Shown here: piece by piece, positions 14,462 to 20,936 of the stretch
Numbering within the stretch: the first letter of the stretch is position 1
Layout: every line of letters begins with the position of its first letter
Virus record (IMG/VR): IMGVR_UViG_3300033141_001766
Coordinates: 1 to 37,464 of that record
DNA: 37,464 nt
DNA from: a virus
Direction: 5' to 3' (one strand)
The notes under the pieces: generated by a model
The model's database searches: none
Seen by the model: only the letters and a program-made list of their open reading frames with translations
What the model was told of the DNA's origin: nothing
Translations under genes and position numbers: made by a program

Positions 14462-14714
14462 TTATCCATTCAATTATTTCATTTATTTTTTTTGTAAGCA
14501 CATAAAAATTATGTAAGATTTTTTCCTTACTTAAATCTTCTCTCTCTTCAATATAATAAGCATCTCCTTCTATATCTAATAGTTTTTCTTCTATTTCTTG
14601 TATTTGCCAATTTAAATATTCTTTTATTTTATATTCTTTTTCTGCTAAATTGTTTATTGTTTCTTCAAAAAGATTATAAGGAATTTTTTTAATTGTTTTA
14701 TTTTTCTTTTTCAT
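14427..14714 (-). CDS. Helical protein of unknown function
   Basis: A 95-residue protein, almost entirely charged helix (LAEKEYKIKEYLNWQIQEIEEKLL) and likely coiled-coil. Its first residues (MKKKNKTIKKIPY) resemble the start of the 15557-15297 gene (MKKKKLIKNVPY), and the DNA upstream of both starts is also alike, pointing to a partial duplication in this operon. It overlaps the 19-residue remnant frame upstream by 17 bases. Confidence 0.55.
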   Translation of the reverse strand: MKKKNKTIKKIPYNLFEETINNLAEKEYKIKEYLNWQIQEIEEKLLDIEGDAYYIEEREDLSKEKILHNFYVLTKKINEIIEWINEYKTKTNKNK

Positions 14715-14757
14715 AATTTTCTAAATATTCTTTAATTGTTTTATTTTTGTTGGTCAT
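14698..14757 (-). pseudogene. 19-codon remnant similar to the C-terminus of the 15873-15535 gene
   Basis: ATG at 14757 overlaps the methyltransferase stop (ATGA) and runs 19 codons, ending IKEYLENYEKEK. The 15873-15535 gene ends IKEYLEDYEKEKTN, and the following start of a MKKK protein is also matched. The simplest reading is a duplicated gene junction of which only the tail of the upstream gene survives, now possibly translated as a coupling peptide. Confidence 0.5.
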
Positions 14758-15266
14758 AAATTATTAAAAATAACTATCATTAAGGGTTTAATATAACCAA
14801 CTTTTCCTTTTGGAACTTTATATTTTCCTTCTTCTGTTCCAAATGCAAATCCACGCTTTGGTTTTTCTAAAAAATCTATAAAAACATTTGGTTTTGATTG
14901 ACATTTTTCTTTGTCCCAAATCCATTTATGAAAATATCTTGTATGGGTTGAAGCAGGAATTAACATTACTGTAAATGCTTTTTCTGTAGCGGCTTTTTCT
15001 ACAAATTTTCCTATATGCATATCAAATGGTGGATGACAATAAACAATTTTCCCTGTCCAGTTTTGTTTTAAACAATCTTGTTCCTTTGTCCAATAACGAG
15101 GCAATAAATGATTTTTATCAGAAGCACAAGCATCTATTGTAAAACTTAATCCAATTTTTTCCATTTTTTTATTGATGTATTCCCAAATATCTTTTGGGGT
15201 TCTAATATACTTATATGATTTAGAGGTCATAAAACTTAATGTATTTTTAGCAATGTTTCTTTTCAT
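14754..15266 (-). CDS. Phage Dam-type DNA N6-adenine methyltransferase
   Basis: A 170-residue protein of the short phage DNA adenine methyltransferase family. TPKDIWEYINKKM (about 23-35), TIDACASDKN (43-52), a WTKEQDCLKQNW stretch and VYCHPPF (75-81) follow the family order. Motif IV, normally (N/D/S)PP(Y/F), is HPPF here, which may reduce or alter activity. Met13 is a possible alternative start. Such enzymes typically methylate adenine in short motifs to evade restriction or influence replication and packaging. The gene lies near the end of the leftward accessory block. Confidence 0.8.
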   Translation of the reverse strand: MKRNIAKNTLSFMTSKSYKYIRTPKDIWEYINKKMEKIGLSFTIDACASDKNHLLPRYWTKEQDCLKQNWTGKIVYCHPPFDMHIGKFVEKAATEKAFTVMLIPASTHTRYFHKWIWDKEKCQSKPNVFIDFLEKPKRGFAFGTEEGKYKVPKGKVGYIKPLMIVIFNNL

Positions 15267-15296
15267 ACTTCTATTTTAAATTATAAATAATAATTA

Positions 15297-15557
15297 TCAT
15301 AATTTTCTAATTGATTTTATGAATCCTTTTGGTATCCATTTAGGAGTTCCGTAAGGAGCAAAATCATCGTTAAATTCTTTACTCATTGCCAGAATAATAA
15401 AATCTTCTGTTTCTTTAATGAAATAACCAACAGTTAAAGCACAAGTTTTTTTAGTTTTTTCATCTATTTCTTCTTCGGTAAACCAGCTACCATATCCAAA
15501 AGTATCAACCCATTCTATTTCATAAGGAACATTTTTAATTAGTTTTTTCTTTTTCAT
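15297..15557 (-). CDS. Conserved-looking small phage protein of unknown function
   Basis: An 86-residue protein with a compact, aromatic-rich centre (WVDTFGYGSWFTEEEI, TVGYFIKETEDFIILAMS) ending in PKWIPKGFIKSIRKL. This alternating pattern looks like a small beta barrel rather than random coding. It overlaps the upstream gene's last 23 bases. I do not know a function; related-looking proteins occur in other phages as unknowns. Its N-terminus resembles that of the 14714-14427 protein. Confidence 0.65.
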   Translation of the reverse strand: MKKKKLIKNVPYEIEWVDTFGYGSWFTEEEIDEKTKKTCALTVGYFIKETEDFIILAMSKEFNDDFAPYGTPKWIPKGFIKSIRKL

Positions 15558-15873
15558 AATCTTCTAAATATTCTTTAATTTTTTGATTAAGTTCTTGAAC
15601 GGCTTGGTTGTAGCCTCTATAATTTATATTTATCGGTTTACTAAAATCTGATGGTTTTAATTTACCCTCAAAAACTATTTGTTTAGTTTTTAATTTTATA
15701 TAATCAGCAAACTTTTTCAGTTCTTGTTTAATGGTTTTATGGATAAATAATATAATCTCTTTATAATATTCAGGGTGATTTGGAAATATTCTTTTTCCAT
15801 CTATTTCTAAATCAAAAAATTTAAATCTTTCATCAAACTCTTCTTCCCAAGTTGTTTTATTTTCTTTTTTCAT
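15535..15873 (-). CDS. Charged helical protein of unknown function
   Basis: A 112-residue protein when started at the ATG at 15873; an in-frame TTG at 15882 is the only longer option. Lys/Glu-rich helices dominate, with a short central segment INYRGYNQAVQELNQ. Its C-terminal residues are duplicated in the remnant at 14757-14698. The 19-bp motif shared with another gene's upstream region lies about 33 bases before this start. There are no recognised domains. Confidence 0.55.
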   Translation of the reverse strand: MKKENKTTWEEEFDERFKFFDLEIDGKRIFPNHPEYYKEIILFIHKTIKQELKKFADYIKLKTKQIVFEGKLKPSDFSKPININYRGYNQAVQELNQKIKEYLEDYEKEKTN

Positions 15874-15905
15874 AATTATCAATTGAGGTTTGGGTTTTGG
15901 ATTTC

Positions 15906-15924
15906 ATAAATTTTTTACGACCTT
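15906..15924 (-). repeat. 19-bp upstream repeat, copy 1
   Basis: ATAAATTTTTTACGACCTT (plus-strand reading) is identical to 16533-16551. On the minus strand it precedes the start of the 15873 gene by about 33 bases, and the other copy precedes the 16492 gene by about 41 bases, so it is a candidate shared regulatory or processing site. Confidence 0.7.
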
Positions 15925-15938
15925 GTTAAATTAAATTT

Positions 15939-16157
15939 TTATAAGCTCCAGTTCTTGCTCCCACTCCAACTCCAACTCCTACTCCTACTCCTACTCCTAC
16001 TCCAACTCCTACTCCTACACCTACTTCCACTCCAACTCCAACTCCTACACCCACTCCCACTCCAACTCCAACTCCTACTCCAACTCCCACTCCTACTCCA
16101 ACTCCTACTCCTACACCTACTCCAATCAGAACCAGTTTTTAATATTTGTATATTCAT
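15939..16157 (-). CDS. Doubtful Ser-(Arg/Trp/Gly) dipeptide-repeat frame
   Basis: A minus-strand frame of 72 codons starts at ATG 16157 in an ATGA overlap with the 16492-16154 gene, the coupling used all along this operon. After eleven ordinary residues it becomes a run of Ser alternating with Arg, Trp or Gly, generated by the hexanucleotide repeat at 15957-16127. Against it, the variable base of the hexamer is non-synonymous in this frame but synonymous in the opposite-strand Thr-Pro frame. It may be a real SR-like peptide or a chance frame through a repeat. Confidence 0.3.
   Translation of the reverse strand: MNIQILKTGSDWSRCRSRSWSRSGSWSRSWSWSGSGCRSWSWSGSRCRSRSWSRSRSRSRSWSWSGSKNWSL
15957..16127. 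repeat. Hexanucleotide repeat array, unit ACTCCN, about 28 units
   Basis: Plus-strand ACTCCA/ACTCCT/ACTCCC units run nearly uninterrupted for about 171 bp. On plus they encode alternating Thr-Pro in a frame open from 15945 to the stop at 16140-16142, with variation almost only at third codon positions, but no start codon exists in that frame. On minus the array is a run of GGAGT units, G-rich and Shine-Dalgarno-like. It lies between two genes of the leftward operon. Confidence 0.95.
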
Positions 16158-16492
16158 TTTTGTTCTTTGAGAAGTTTATGTTTCCAAGGGAAAAAGTCGG
16201 TTACCGCTTCAATATTCACATAACAATCTCCAACTGGTTCTACTTCGTTTACCTCACCTTTAAAAATGGTATCCATAAAGCGGGCAGATTCTGCCACCCA
16301 AGCGGCATCTTTCAGGTATAGAAACTTGCCGACTATTTTTTCCACACGACCAACCATATGGTAGGTAACAGTTCTGAAAAACCACTTACCTCCGACCAAA
16401 TCTTTATAGGAGTTGATTTCCTTGTAATCATCCTCCTGAAGTTGGTCTTTTATTTTCTCAAAAGTTTCTTCTGATATTTCTATTGTAGGCAT
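16154..16492 (-). CDS. Unknown acidic phage protein
   Basis: A 112-residue protein beginning MPTIEISEETFEKIKDQL, with a central FFRTVTYHMVGRVEKIVGKFLYLKDAAWVAES region that looks like a small beta domain and a C-terminal FFPWKHKLL. The compact order of conserved-looking aromatic and Gly residues suggests a folded domain; similar proteins are frequent phage unknowns. Codon use is more balanced than in neighbouring genes. It is preceded by the 19-bp repeat and the hairpin at 16551-16579. Confidence 0.7.
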   Translation of the reverse strand: MPTIEISEETFEKIKDQLQEDDYKEINSYKDLVGGKWFFRTVTYHMVGRVEKIVGKFLYLKDAAWVAESARFMDTIFKGEVNEVEPVGDCYVNIEAVTDFFPWKHKLLKEQK

Positions 16493-16532
16493 TTATTCAA
16501 ATCTATTTAACAAAATAGATTTTAGTTAAGTT

Positions 16533-16551
16533 ATAAATTTTTTACGACCTT
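16533..16551 (-). repeat. 19-bp upstream repeat, copy 2
   Basis: Identical to 15906-15924. Here it directly abuts the hairpin at 16551-16579 and lies about 41 bases ahead of the 16492 start on the minus strand. Confidence 0.7.
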
Positions 16552-16579
16552 CTTGAGAAAATAAATTGCTTTCTCAAGA
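16551..16579 (-). promoter_or_regulatory. Perfect 10-bp hairpin between leftward genes
   Basis: TCTTGAGAAA (16551-16560) and TTTCTCAAGA (16570-16579) pair perfectly around a 9-nt loop. No T-run follows on either strand, so it is more like a processing or mRNA-stability hairpin than an intrinsic terminator. It separates the structured RNA island from the next coding region. Confidence 0.6.
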
Positions 16580-16589
16580 TTAGTTTTCA

Positions 16590-16776
16590 ATGCCCCCACT
16601 AAATAGGGTAATAAAAGGATTTGGTCGTTTTATGTTGGTTTAAGGGCGACTGGATTAATCCAGTGTTCGTCCTCTGCAGACAAACGTACCCTATTCAGAC
16701 TCGTATATTCCAGACTTGGATCCAGCCCGTCATCCAAAGCTGGTTACACCCCATCCAGAATATCGGTCGGGGGCAT
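16590..16776 (-). ncRNA. Large branched structured RNA candidate (187 nt)
   Basis: ATGCCCCC (16590-16597) pairs with GGGGGCAT (16769-16776) and closes two arms. Arm 1 has AATAGGGTA (16602-16610) with TACCCTATT (16687-16695) and inside it GGGCG/CGTCC capped by ACTGGA-TTAA-TCCAGT (16649-16664). Arm 2 has ATATTC (16705-16710) with GAATAT (16758-16763) and inside it TTGGAT/ATCCAA (16716-16721 with 16732-16737). The island is clearly richer in G+C than its surroundings and has no credible ORF. Strand is taken as that of the operon; the fold is possible on either. It matches no RNA class I recognise. Confidence 0.55.
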
Positions 16777-16816
16777 ATTTTATTTTAAAAGAAAACTCCC
16801 TTATAGGAAAATTATC

Positions 16817-17128
16817 CTACTTTGAAAAACTTATTGTTTTTTTAATAAACCTCCTTTTTCCTTTAGGAAAATACCATATCTCCATTTGATGACCAATTGG
16901 TTTAAAATTCTCAGTTATTTCTTTGAGCTTTTTCGGAATCCCCATATGACCTTTAACAGCAATCCATCGTATAGGACACCCTTCTTTATAGGCAACAATG
17001 TCCCATCTTCCAAAATAATCTGTATTGTATCCTTTTGTTGGTCTTGAGGGTCTGATTTTAAAGTCAACTTCCCAGCCATTTTCTTTAAGCTCCTTGATCG
17101 CTTTTTTTTCATAAACACTTCGGGGCAT
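16817..17128 (-). CDS. Putative PD-(D/E)XK nuclease / resolvase-like protein
   Basis: A 103-residue protein beginning MPRSVYEKKAIKELKENGWEV, then GRWDIVAY (about 41-48) and IRWIAVKGH (about 53-61). The order helix, xxxD-(V/I), strand, x-V-K resembles the small VRR-NUC / Holliday-junction-resolvase-like core, with Asp44 and Lys59 as candidate metal-site residues. The usual acidic residue two before the Lys is Ala here, so activity is uncertain. It shares one base with the gene upstream, beside a RecB-like nuclease, so recombination or replication-fork processing is plausible. Confidence 0.5.
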   Translation of the reverse strand: MPRSVYEKKAIKELKENGWEVDFKIRPSRPTKGYNTDYFGRWDIVAYKEGCPIRWIAVKGHMGIPKKLKEITENFKPIGHQMEIWYFPKGKRRFIKKTISFSK

Positions 17129-17409
17129 TATAATATTTTCTCTACTTTGTAGAGAGTTTTATTACCAGTTCCAATTCTTGTAACCTTTACAATATCTCCT
17201 TCTTTTACCTTAGCAAATTCTTTAGCTGTCTTAACTGACGAAGTAGACAAAACTTTTCCATTTATTTTATACTGAATAACTTCTTTATCTGGATTAAAGA
17301 AAGAAGAAGTTACCTCATAACCCTCATATTTCCCCTCTATTGATTCTCCATCAGCTAAGGTAATAAAAGAAGAATTTTCTTCTATAAATTCATCTAAACT
17401 TTTTGCCAT
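17128..17409 (-). CDS. Small beta-rich protein, possible OB-fold DNA-binding accessory protein
   Basis: A 93-residue acidic protein with segments SIEGKYEGYEVTSSFF, VIQYKINGKVLST and VKEGDIVKVTRIG that read like the strands of an OB-type barrel. It overlaps the Cas4/RecB-like nuclease gene and touches the small nuclease gene, so a single-strand-binding or nuclease-partner role is suggested by position. No aromatic DNA-binding signature is decisive and no family is named. Confidence 0.5.
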   Translation of the reverse strand: MAKSLDEFIEENSSFITLADGESIEGKYEGYEVTSSFFNPDKEVIQYKINGKVLSTSSVKTAKEFAKVKEGDIVKVTRIGTGNKTLYKVEKIL

Positions 17410-17960
17410 TTAAGAAGTTCTTTGTGAAAAGCTTTGGTTCGGGAAACTATTTTCCGCCAAAGCATTTCATCAAAGTTTATTAAAAAATCTTTAGTTGTAT
17501 TTTCTTCTGGGAAAAGTGGTCTCGACCCCCTAACTTTTATATATGTAATCCAAGCTGTTTTTTTCTTTAATGCTTCCATATAACAATGAACTTGATAAAC
17601 ATGGGCTTGATATGGTTTAATAGGAAATTTTTCACAAGTTTTTAATTCTGCTATTCGGTTATTTATAAACAAATCTATTTTTCCTACTATTTCCAAATCG
17701 TCTGTTATTGGAATTCTAATTTCTTTCTCTTGATTTTCTTGATGATAAATTTCTTGAATTCTGGAATGCCATAAGCTTCCCGTATTCATATAATGAAGTC
17801 CTATTCTGTCTGGTTTTTGTCTTTCAAAAAAATCTTTTGGAGTAATTTTACCCATAACAACGTCATAAATCATTGATGCATGAATTTCGTTCTTATTAGG
17901 TTTATGCCAATCTGATATTTCTTTTGAAAAATATTCATAGTATTTATCCTCTAATTTCAT
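17394..17960 (-). CDS. Cas4/RecB-like PD-(D/E)XK exonuclease
   Basis: A 188-residue nuclease starting at the ATG at 17960, seven bases after the preceding stop. The longer frame from 18017 lies over the previous gene. Core residues are His65 (GSLWHSRIQ), Asp96 (IVGKIDLF), Glu105-x-Lys107 (IAELKTC) and Gln123-x3-Tyr127 (YQVHCY), the complete RecB-family nuclease signature. The four-cysteine iron-sulfur cluster of true Cas4 is absent. Phage proteins of this type act in recombination or DNA-end processing during replication. It is grouped with the helicase-like ATPase and another nuclease-like gene. Confidence 0.85.
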   Translation of the reverse strand: MKLEDKYYEYFSKEISDWHKPNKNEIHASMIYDVVMGKITPKDFFERQKPDRIGLHYMNTGSLWHSRIQEIYHQENQEKEIRIPITDDLEIVGKIDLFINNRIAELKTCEKFPIKPYQAHVYQVHCYMEALKKKTAWITYIKVRGSRPLFPEENTTKDFLINFDEMLWRKIVSRTKAFHKELLKWQKV

Positions 17961-17967
17961 AATTAAA

Positions 17968-18216
17968 TTAGTACGGAGGATGAGCCTCCTTTTCTTTATT
18001 TTCCTCCTCAACTCCATTTTCTGGTGGATATTTCTTTAAAAGATAGTCAGTTAATTCTTGAGCAACTTCTACAATTTGTTTTCTTATTTCTTTTTTATCA
18101 ATAAACTTCCAAACATCATCTAAACTACCAACAATCGTATTAAAAATTCTCAAAAACGTATCTCTTTTGGCTTTATTAAACTGATTTTCAAATGGTGATT
18201 TGGGTGATTTATTCAT
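17968..18216 (-). CDS. Small helical protein of unknown function
   Basis: An 82-residue protein when started at ATG 18216, which overlaps the upstream gene's end by 8 bases; the longer frame from 18261 is mostly over that gene. Helical stretches (RDTFLRIFNTIVGSLDDVWKFI, IRKQIVEVAQELTDYLLKKY) are followed by an acidic and proline-rich tail. No motif is recognised. Its place directly upstream of the RecB-like nuclease suggests a replication or recombination accessory role. Confidence 0.55.
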   Translation of the reverse strand: MNKSPKSPFENQFNKAKRDTFLRIFNTIVGSLDDVWKFIDKKEIRKQIVEVAQELTDYLLKKYPPENGVEEENKEKEAHPPY

Positions 18217-18553
18217 TTTGTTGAATTGGTTGTTTAGGTATAAGAAGTTTAAAGCAATCAAAACACATTCTGGCTTCTACTTTATGTTCTCCATTTTTTC
18301 TTAAAACATACATTTCATTTTTTCTTTTGTTTAATAAACAGAAATTACAAAAAGATATCTTTGATTTTCTTTTGGAAAAATAAGCAGAAGATCTTCTCCA
18401 TATATACCAAACCCTACTACTAGTTATTTCATTAAATCCTCTTTTTATTATAATATCCCTAATTTCATCAGCTTTTTTTCCACATAAAAACAAGTCAATT
18501 ATTAACTTGTTTCTTTCTTTAAGTTTATCTTTTGTTTCTTTGGATAAAACCAT
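18209..18553 (-). CDS. HTH-like plus zinc-ribbon protein, possible DNA-binding regulator
   Basis: A 114-residue basic protein. Residues about 8-53 look like a helix-turn-helix domain (KLIIDLFLCGKKADEIRDIIIKRG then TSSRVWYIWRR). A zinc ribbon follows, with CNFC (about 69-72) and CFDC (about 97-100) separated by a basic hairpin. This combination suits a transcription regulator or origin-binding protein. It is the first gene downstream of the helicase, after a 58-bp gap containing a perfect DnaA box. Confidence 0.6.
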   Translation of the reverse strand: MVLSKETKDKLKERNKLIIDLFLCGKKADEIRDIIIKRGFNEITSSRVWYIWRRSSAYFSKRKSKISFCNFCLLNKRKNEMYVLRKNGEHKVEARMCFDCFKLLIPKQPIQQNE

Positions 18554-18600
18554 ATTACTTAATTTAAGTATAAAAAATTATAAATAAAAAGTCAAATAAG

Positions 18601-18609
18601 TTATCCACA
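18601..18609 (+). promoter_or_regulatory. DnaA box TTATCCACA
   Basis: A perfect DnaA-box consensus in the short gap between the helicase-like gene and the HTH/zinc-ribbon gene. It could contribute to host DnaA-dependent control of this region. Other perfect copies are at 22971-22979 and 753-761. Confidence 0.45.
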
Positions 18610-18611
18610 AC

Positions 18612-20048
18612 CTATATTACACTATTTTCTTCTTCATCTTCTTCTTTTAGGGAAATATCATATTTAGCTGATAGCTTTTCTAACAAACCAACAAAACTTT
18701 CCATTCTAATATGAGGTTTATTTCTATAACTTTCAATTTCAAACCCCCAATCAATCAAAGTTCTTTTTATTGTTTTAGTATTAAATACTCTTTTTAAATC
18801 AATCTCCGACATTTCATTTTCAAATTTTTCTTTACCCAAATCAACAACTTCTTTTACAGGAATTCTTTTAGCCCCTAATCCCGTCAAACCAGTGTATTTA
18901 TTGTAAATAGGAACAAGTAGTTTTAAAACCTCAATCCTGATTTCTTCTGATATATCAGTTACAACCGCTTTGGCAATATTTTTCATATGCCTCATTAGAA
19001 CTTTCCTATCTTCTTCTTTTGAAACTTTTAATAAAGGAGATATAACGTCATTAAATCTTGGCAACATATCTGGTATAATGATATTGTTTTCTTCTTCAAA
19101 TATATTTCCCCAACGCCATTTTAAAAGAAGATTAGCAATATAAGTCATTTGCCTTTTTCTTTCTTTTTGAAAACTATATTCGTCGCTTCTTCTCATTTCT
19201 TCTGGTATATCACGAGGAAGCATTTTAAAGGGAATTATGCGGGAAGCTAATGCCCCATCTTTTATAGTGCCTCTTTTTATTATTATTTTCGGCTGATCAA
19301 CTCTGAATACTTTAGGAGTAAACTTTTTACTTTCCGCTTCTGCTACTACAAAATTTCCATCTTCATCGTATCCATTTATTAAAATTTCTCTTATTTTGGC
19401 ATATTCCTTTTTATCTATTGTGTCCATTTCATCTAAAATAGCCGAGCAGTTTGTCAAATCTAATATCCTAGATAAAGCCGCATAAGTGGGACTATCTATC
19501 ATAAGACCATATTGGCACATAGAACCGATATATTTCCCCCATTCTGATTTACCTGTTCCCCAGTCGCCAAAAATATTTAAATAAGGTCTTTTATCAAAAC
19601 GTTCATAAACCCAGGTAAACTTAATATAAGCTCTAGCTATTATAAAATAATCATCAGGCTGAACAAACCAGTCTTTTAATATTTTAGTTATAACCCCATC
19701 AACATCTTCAGTTTTCACATCGTCGGTAATAATTTGGTCTGGTATAATGACTTTTTTATAAATCATTCTATAGAATGGATCATTAATAGGGGGGACAGAT
19801 AATATTAATCCTTCTGGTGTTTCATAATGATCGGTTTCCAAATATTCTTTTCCGTCCCATATTATAAAGATTGGTTTTTTGTTTTTTAAAATAGTATTTA
19901 TACAAATTCCCTCCTCTTTATCTACATAAGAAAATCTATAAAATGTCTTAGCAAGCCTCTCTTTTTCTTTTTTTATTAATTTCTTATCTAGGGACGCCAA
20001 ATACTGCTCTGCAAAACTTTCTGATTTTTGTTGTTTTTTTCGTGGCAT
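18612..20048 (-). CDS. P-loop ATPase, probable replicative helicase (helicase/primase-like)
   Basis: A 478-residue protein with Walker A GDWGTGKS (161-168) and Walker B SAILDEMD (202-209), then a sensor-like KIIIKRGTIKDGALASRIIPFKM segment with an Arg that could be an arginine finger. The region around residues 130-260 resembles ATPase domains of phage and plasmid helicase/primase proteins such as the DUF927/DUF3987-like or superfamily 3 group. The N-terminal about 130 residues have no visible zinc finger or primase motif. The C-terminus looks like a winged-helix region. As the only large replication gene and without a phage polymerase, it probably loads or drives the host replisome at the iteron origin. 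Confidence 0.75.
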   Translation of the reverse strand: MPRKKQQKSESFAEQYLASLDKKLIKKEKERLAKTFYRFSYVDKEEGICINTILKNKKPIFIIWDGKEYLETDHYETPEGLILSVPPINDPFYRMIYKKVIIPDQIITDDVKTEDVDGVITKILKDWFVQPDDYFIIARAYIKFTWVYERFDKRPYLNIFGDWGTGKSEWGKYIGSMCQYGLMIDSPTYAALSRILDLTNCSAILDEMDTIDKKEYAKIREILINGYDEDGNFVVAEAESKKFTPKVFRVDQPKIIIKRGTIKDGALASRIIPFKMLPRDIPEEMRRSDEYSFQKERKRQMTYIANLLLKWRWGNIFEEENNIIIPDMLPRFNDVISPLLKVSKEEDRKVLMRHMKNIAKAVVTDISEEIRIEVLKLLVPIYNKYTGLTGLGAKRIPVKEVVDLGKEKFENEMSEIDLKRVFNTKTIKRTLIDWGFEIESYRNKPHIRMESFVGLLEKLSAKYDISLKEEDEEENSVI

Positions 20049-20054
20049 TATATT

Positions 20055-20348
20055 TTATAATAAATCAAAAAAATCCGAATGAACCCATAAGAGTTCTTTT
20101 TTTAATGAATCCAAATAAGATAGAATAGACCTATATGGCTGGTAAAATAATAAATGAACAGTTTCGTAAAAAGAATTTTTTTTATCCCAATATTCCAGTT
20201 TGTAATCAAAATATTTTACTTCATTCAAATAATCAAAATATCGTCTTGCTAAATTCTCATAATAACTAATGAGAGAAGTTAAAACTTTTATATGGTGCAA
20301 TTGAAGCTGTTTCTGTGCTTGTTTTATTTTAAGTTGATAAACATTCAT
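20055..20348 (-). CDS. Small aromatic-rich helical protein, unknown
   Basis: A 97-residue protein full of Tyr, Phe, Leu and Lys in amphipathic helices, six bases upstream of the helicase gene. Placement suggests a helicase loader or partner, yet no motif supports more than that. It starts 19 bases after the hairpin at 20367-20430 on the transcribed strand. Confidence 0.55.
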   Translation of the reverse strand: MNVYQLKIKQAQKQLQLHHIKVLTSLISYYENLARRYFDYLNEVKYFDYKLEYWDKKNSFYETVHLLFYQPYRSILSYLDSLKKELLWVHSDFFDLL

Positions 20349-20366
20349 ATAATTTTGAGATTTTTA

Positions 20367-20430
20367 AATTAGCTTCTTAATTGGGGACGGATCAACCCTA
20401 TAAAAAGCCGTCCCCTCAAAAAAGCTAATT
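20367..20430 (-). promoter_or_regulatory. Two-stem RNA hairpin filling the gap between leftward genes
   Basis: The outer stem AATTAGCTT/AAGCTAATT (20367-20375 with 20422-20430) is a perfect 9-bp match. An internal loop is followed by the inner GC-rich stem GGGGACGG/CCGTCCCC (20383-20390 with 20408-20415) around a 17-nt loop. The element begins right after the stop of the 20845-20432 gene. It has the same design as the elements at 11615 and 27069. Confidence 0.65.
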
Positions 20431-20431
20431 C

Positions 20432-20845
20432 CTATAAAGCACATCTGGGACATAATATTCTACCTTCTTTATCAGCTGGTTTTTCTTTTAATAAAATTTC
20501 TTCTCCGCATTTATCACAAAAGGTTTTCTTCTTAATTTCTTTTTCCTTCTGTTTTTGACTTTCTAATTCTATCTCTTTGTTTATCTCTTCTATTTCTTTT
20601 TGTCTCTTTTCTTCTGCTGTTGGTATATTAACATTGCCATTTTCTTTTATTCTCTGATAAAGTTTTAGGGCTTCTTTTAAAATATCATCCATAGCTCCTA
20701 CGAGTGCATTTAATTTCTTTAATTCCATTTCCATTTTTTTTAATTCTGTGCTATAATTAAAAAAAGACTTCTGGAGATTTTGATTCTCCTTATGAAGTTC
20801 ATTTAATTCAATTTCAGTGTCTAACATTATTTTGTCTTTATTCAT
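20432..20845 (-). CDS. Coiled-coil protein with C-terminal zinc ribbon
   Basis: A 137-residue protein. Residues about 10-105 form a long, Glu/Lys/Leu-rich coiled coil, and the last 30 contain CDKCGE and CPRC, a typical zinc ribbon. It could oligomerise through the coil and bind DNA or a partner with the ribbon. The family is not recognised. It lies in the early leftward operon upstream of the helicase-like gene, after a 91-bp gap with two dyads. Confidence 0.65.
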   Translation of the reverse strand: MNKDKIMLDTEIELNELHKENQNLQKSFFNYSTELKKMEMELKKLNALVGAMDDILKEALKLYQRIKENGNVNIPTAEEKRQKEIEEINKEIELESQKQKEKEIKKKTFCDKCGEEILLKEKPADKEGRILCPRCAL

Positions 20846-20857
20846 ATTTTATCACAT

Positions 20858-20882
20858 ATCAACAACTTATTGAATTGTTGAT
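20858..20882. promoter_or_regulatory. Inverted repeat ATCAACAA/TTGTTGAT upstream of the coiled-coil gene
   Basis: A perfect 8-bp dyad (20858-20865 with 20875-20882, 9-bp centre), resembling two facing variant DnaA boxes (TTATCAACA type). It is a candidate operator or DnaA site just before the ATG at 20845 on the minus strand. Confidence 0.45.
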
Positions 20883-20909
20883 AAGATTAAATTAACTTTT
20901 ATTCCGACC

Positions 20910-20930
20910 AGCAGTCTTTTTTAGACTGCT
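20910..20930. terminator. Hairpin AGCAGTCT-T5-AGACTGCT
   Basis: A perfect 8-bp stem with a 5-nt loop lies 6 bases past the stop of the 21482-20937 gene. A T-rich tract follows it on the plus strand, not on the leftward strand. It could stop antisense transcription, or act as an mRNA end or processing hairpin for the leftward message. Confidence 0.5.
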
Positions 20931-20936
20931 TTTATT

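Noticed and set aside
15955-16170. Plus-strand Leu/Gln-rich frame through the hexamer repeat
   Set aside because: It uses a TTG inside the repeat and its composition is purely repeat-driven; the repeat variation is not synonymous in this frame, and it lies antisense to genes.
17394-17960. CRISPR-associated Cas4
   Set aside because: The RecB-type nuclease core is present but the iron-sulfur cysteines are absent and no other cas gene is near; a phage recombination nuclease is simpler.
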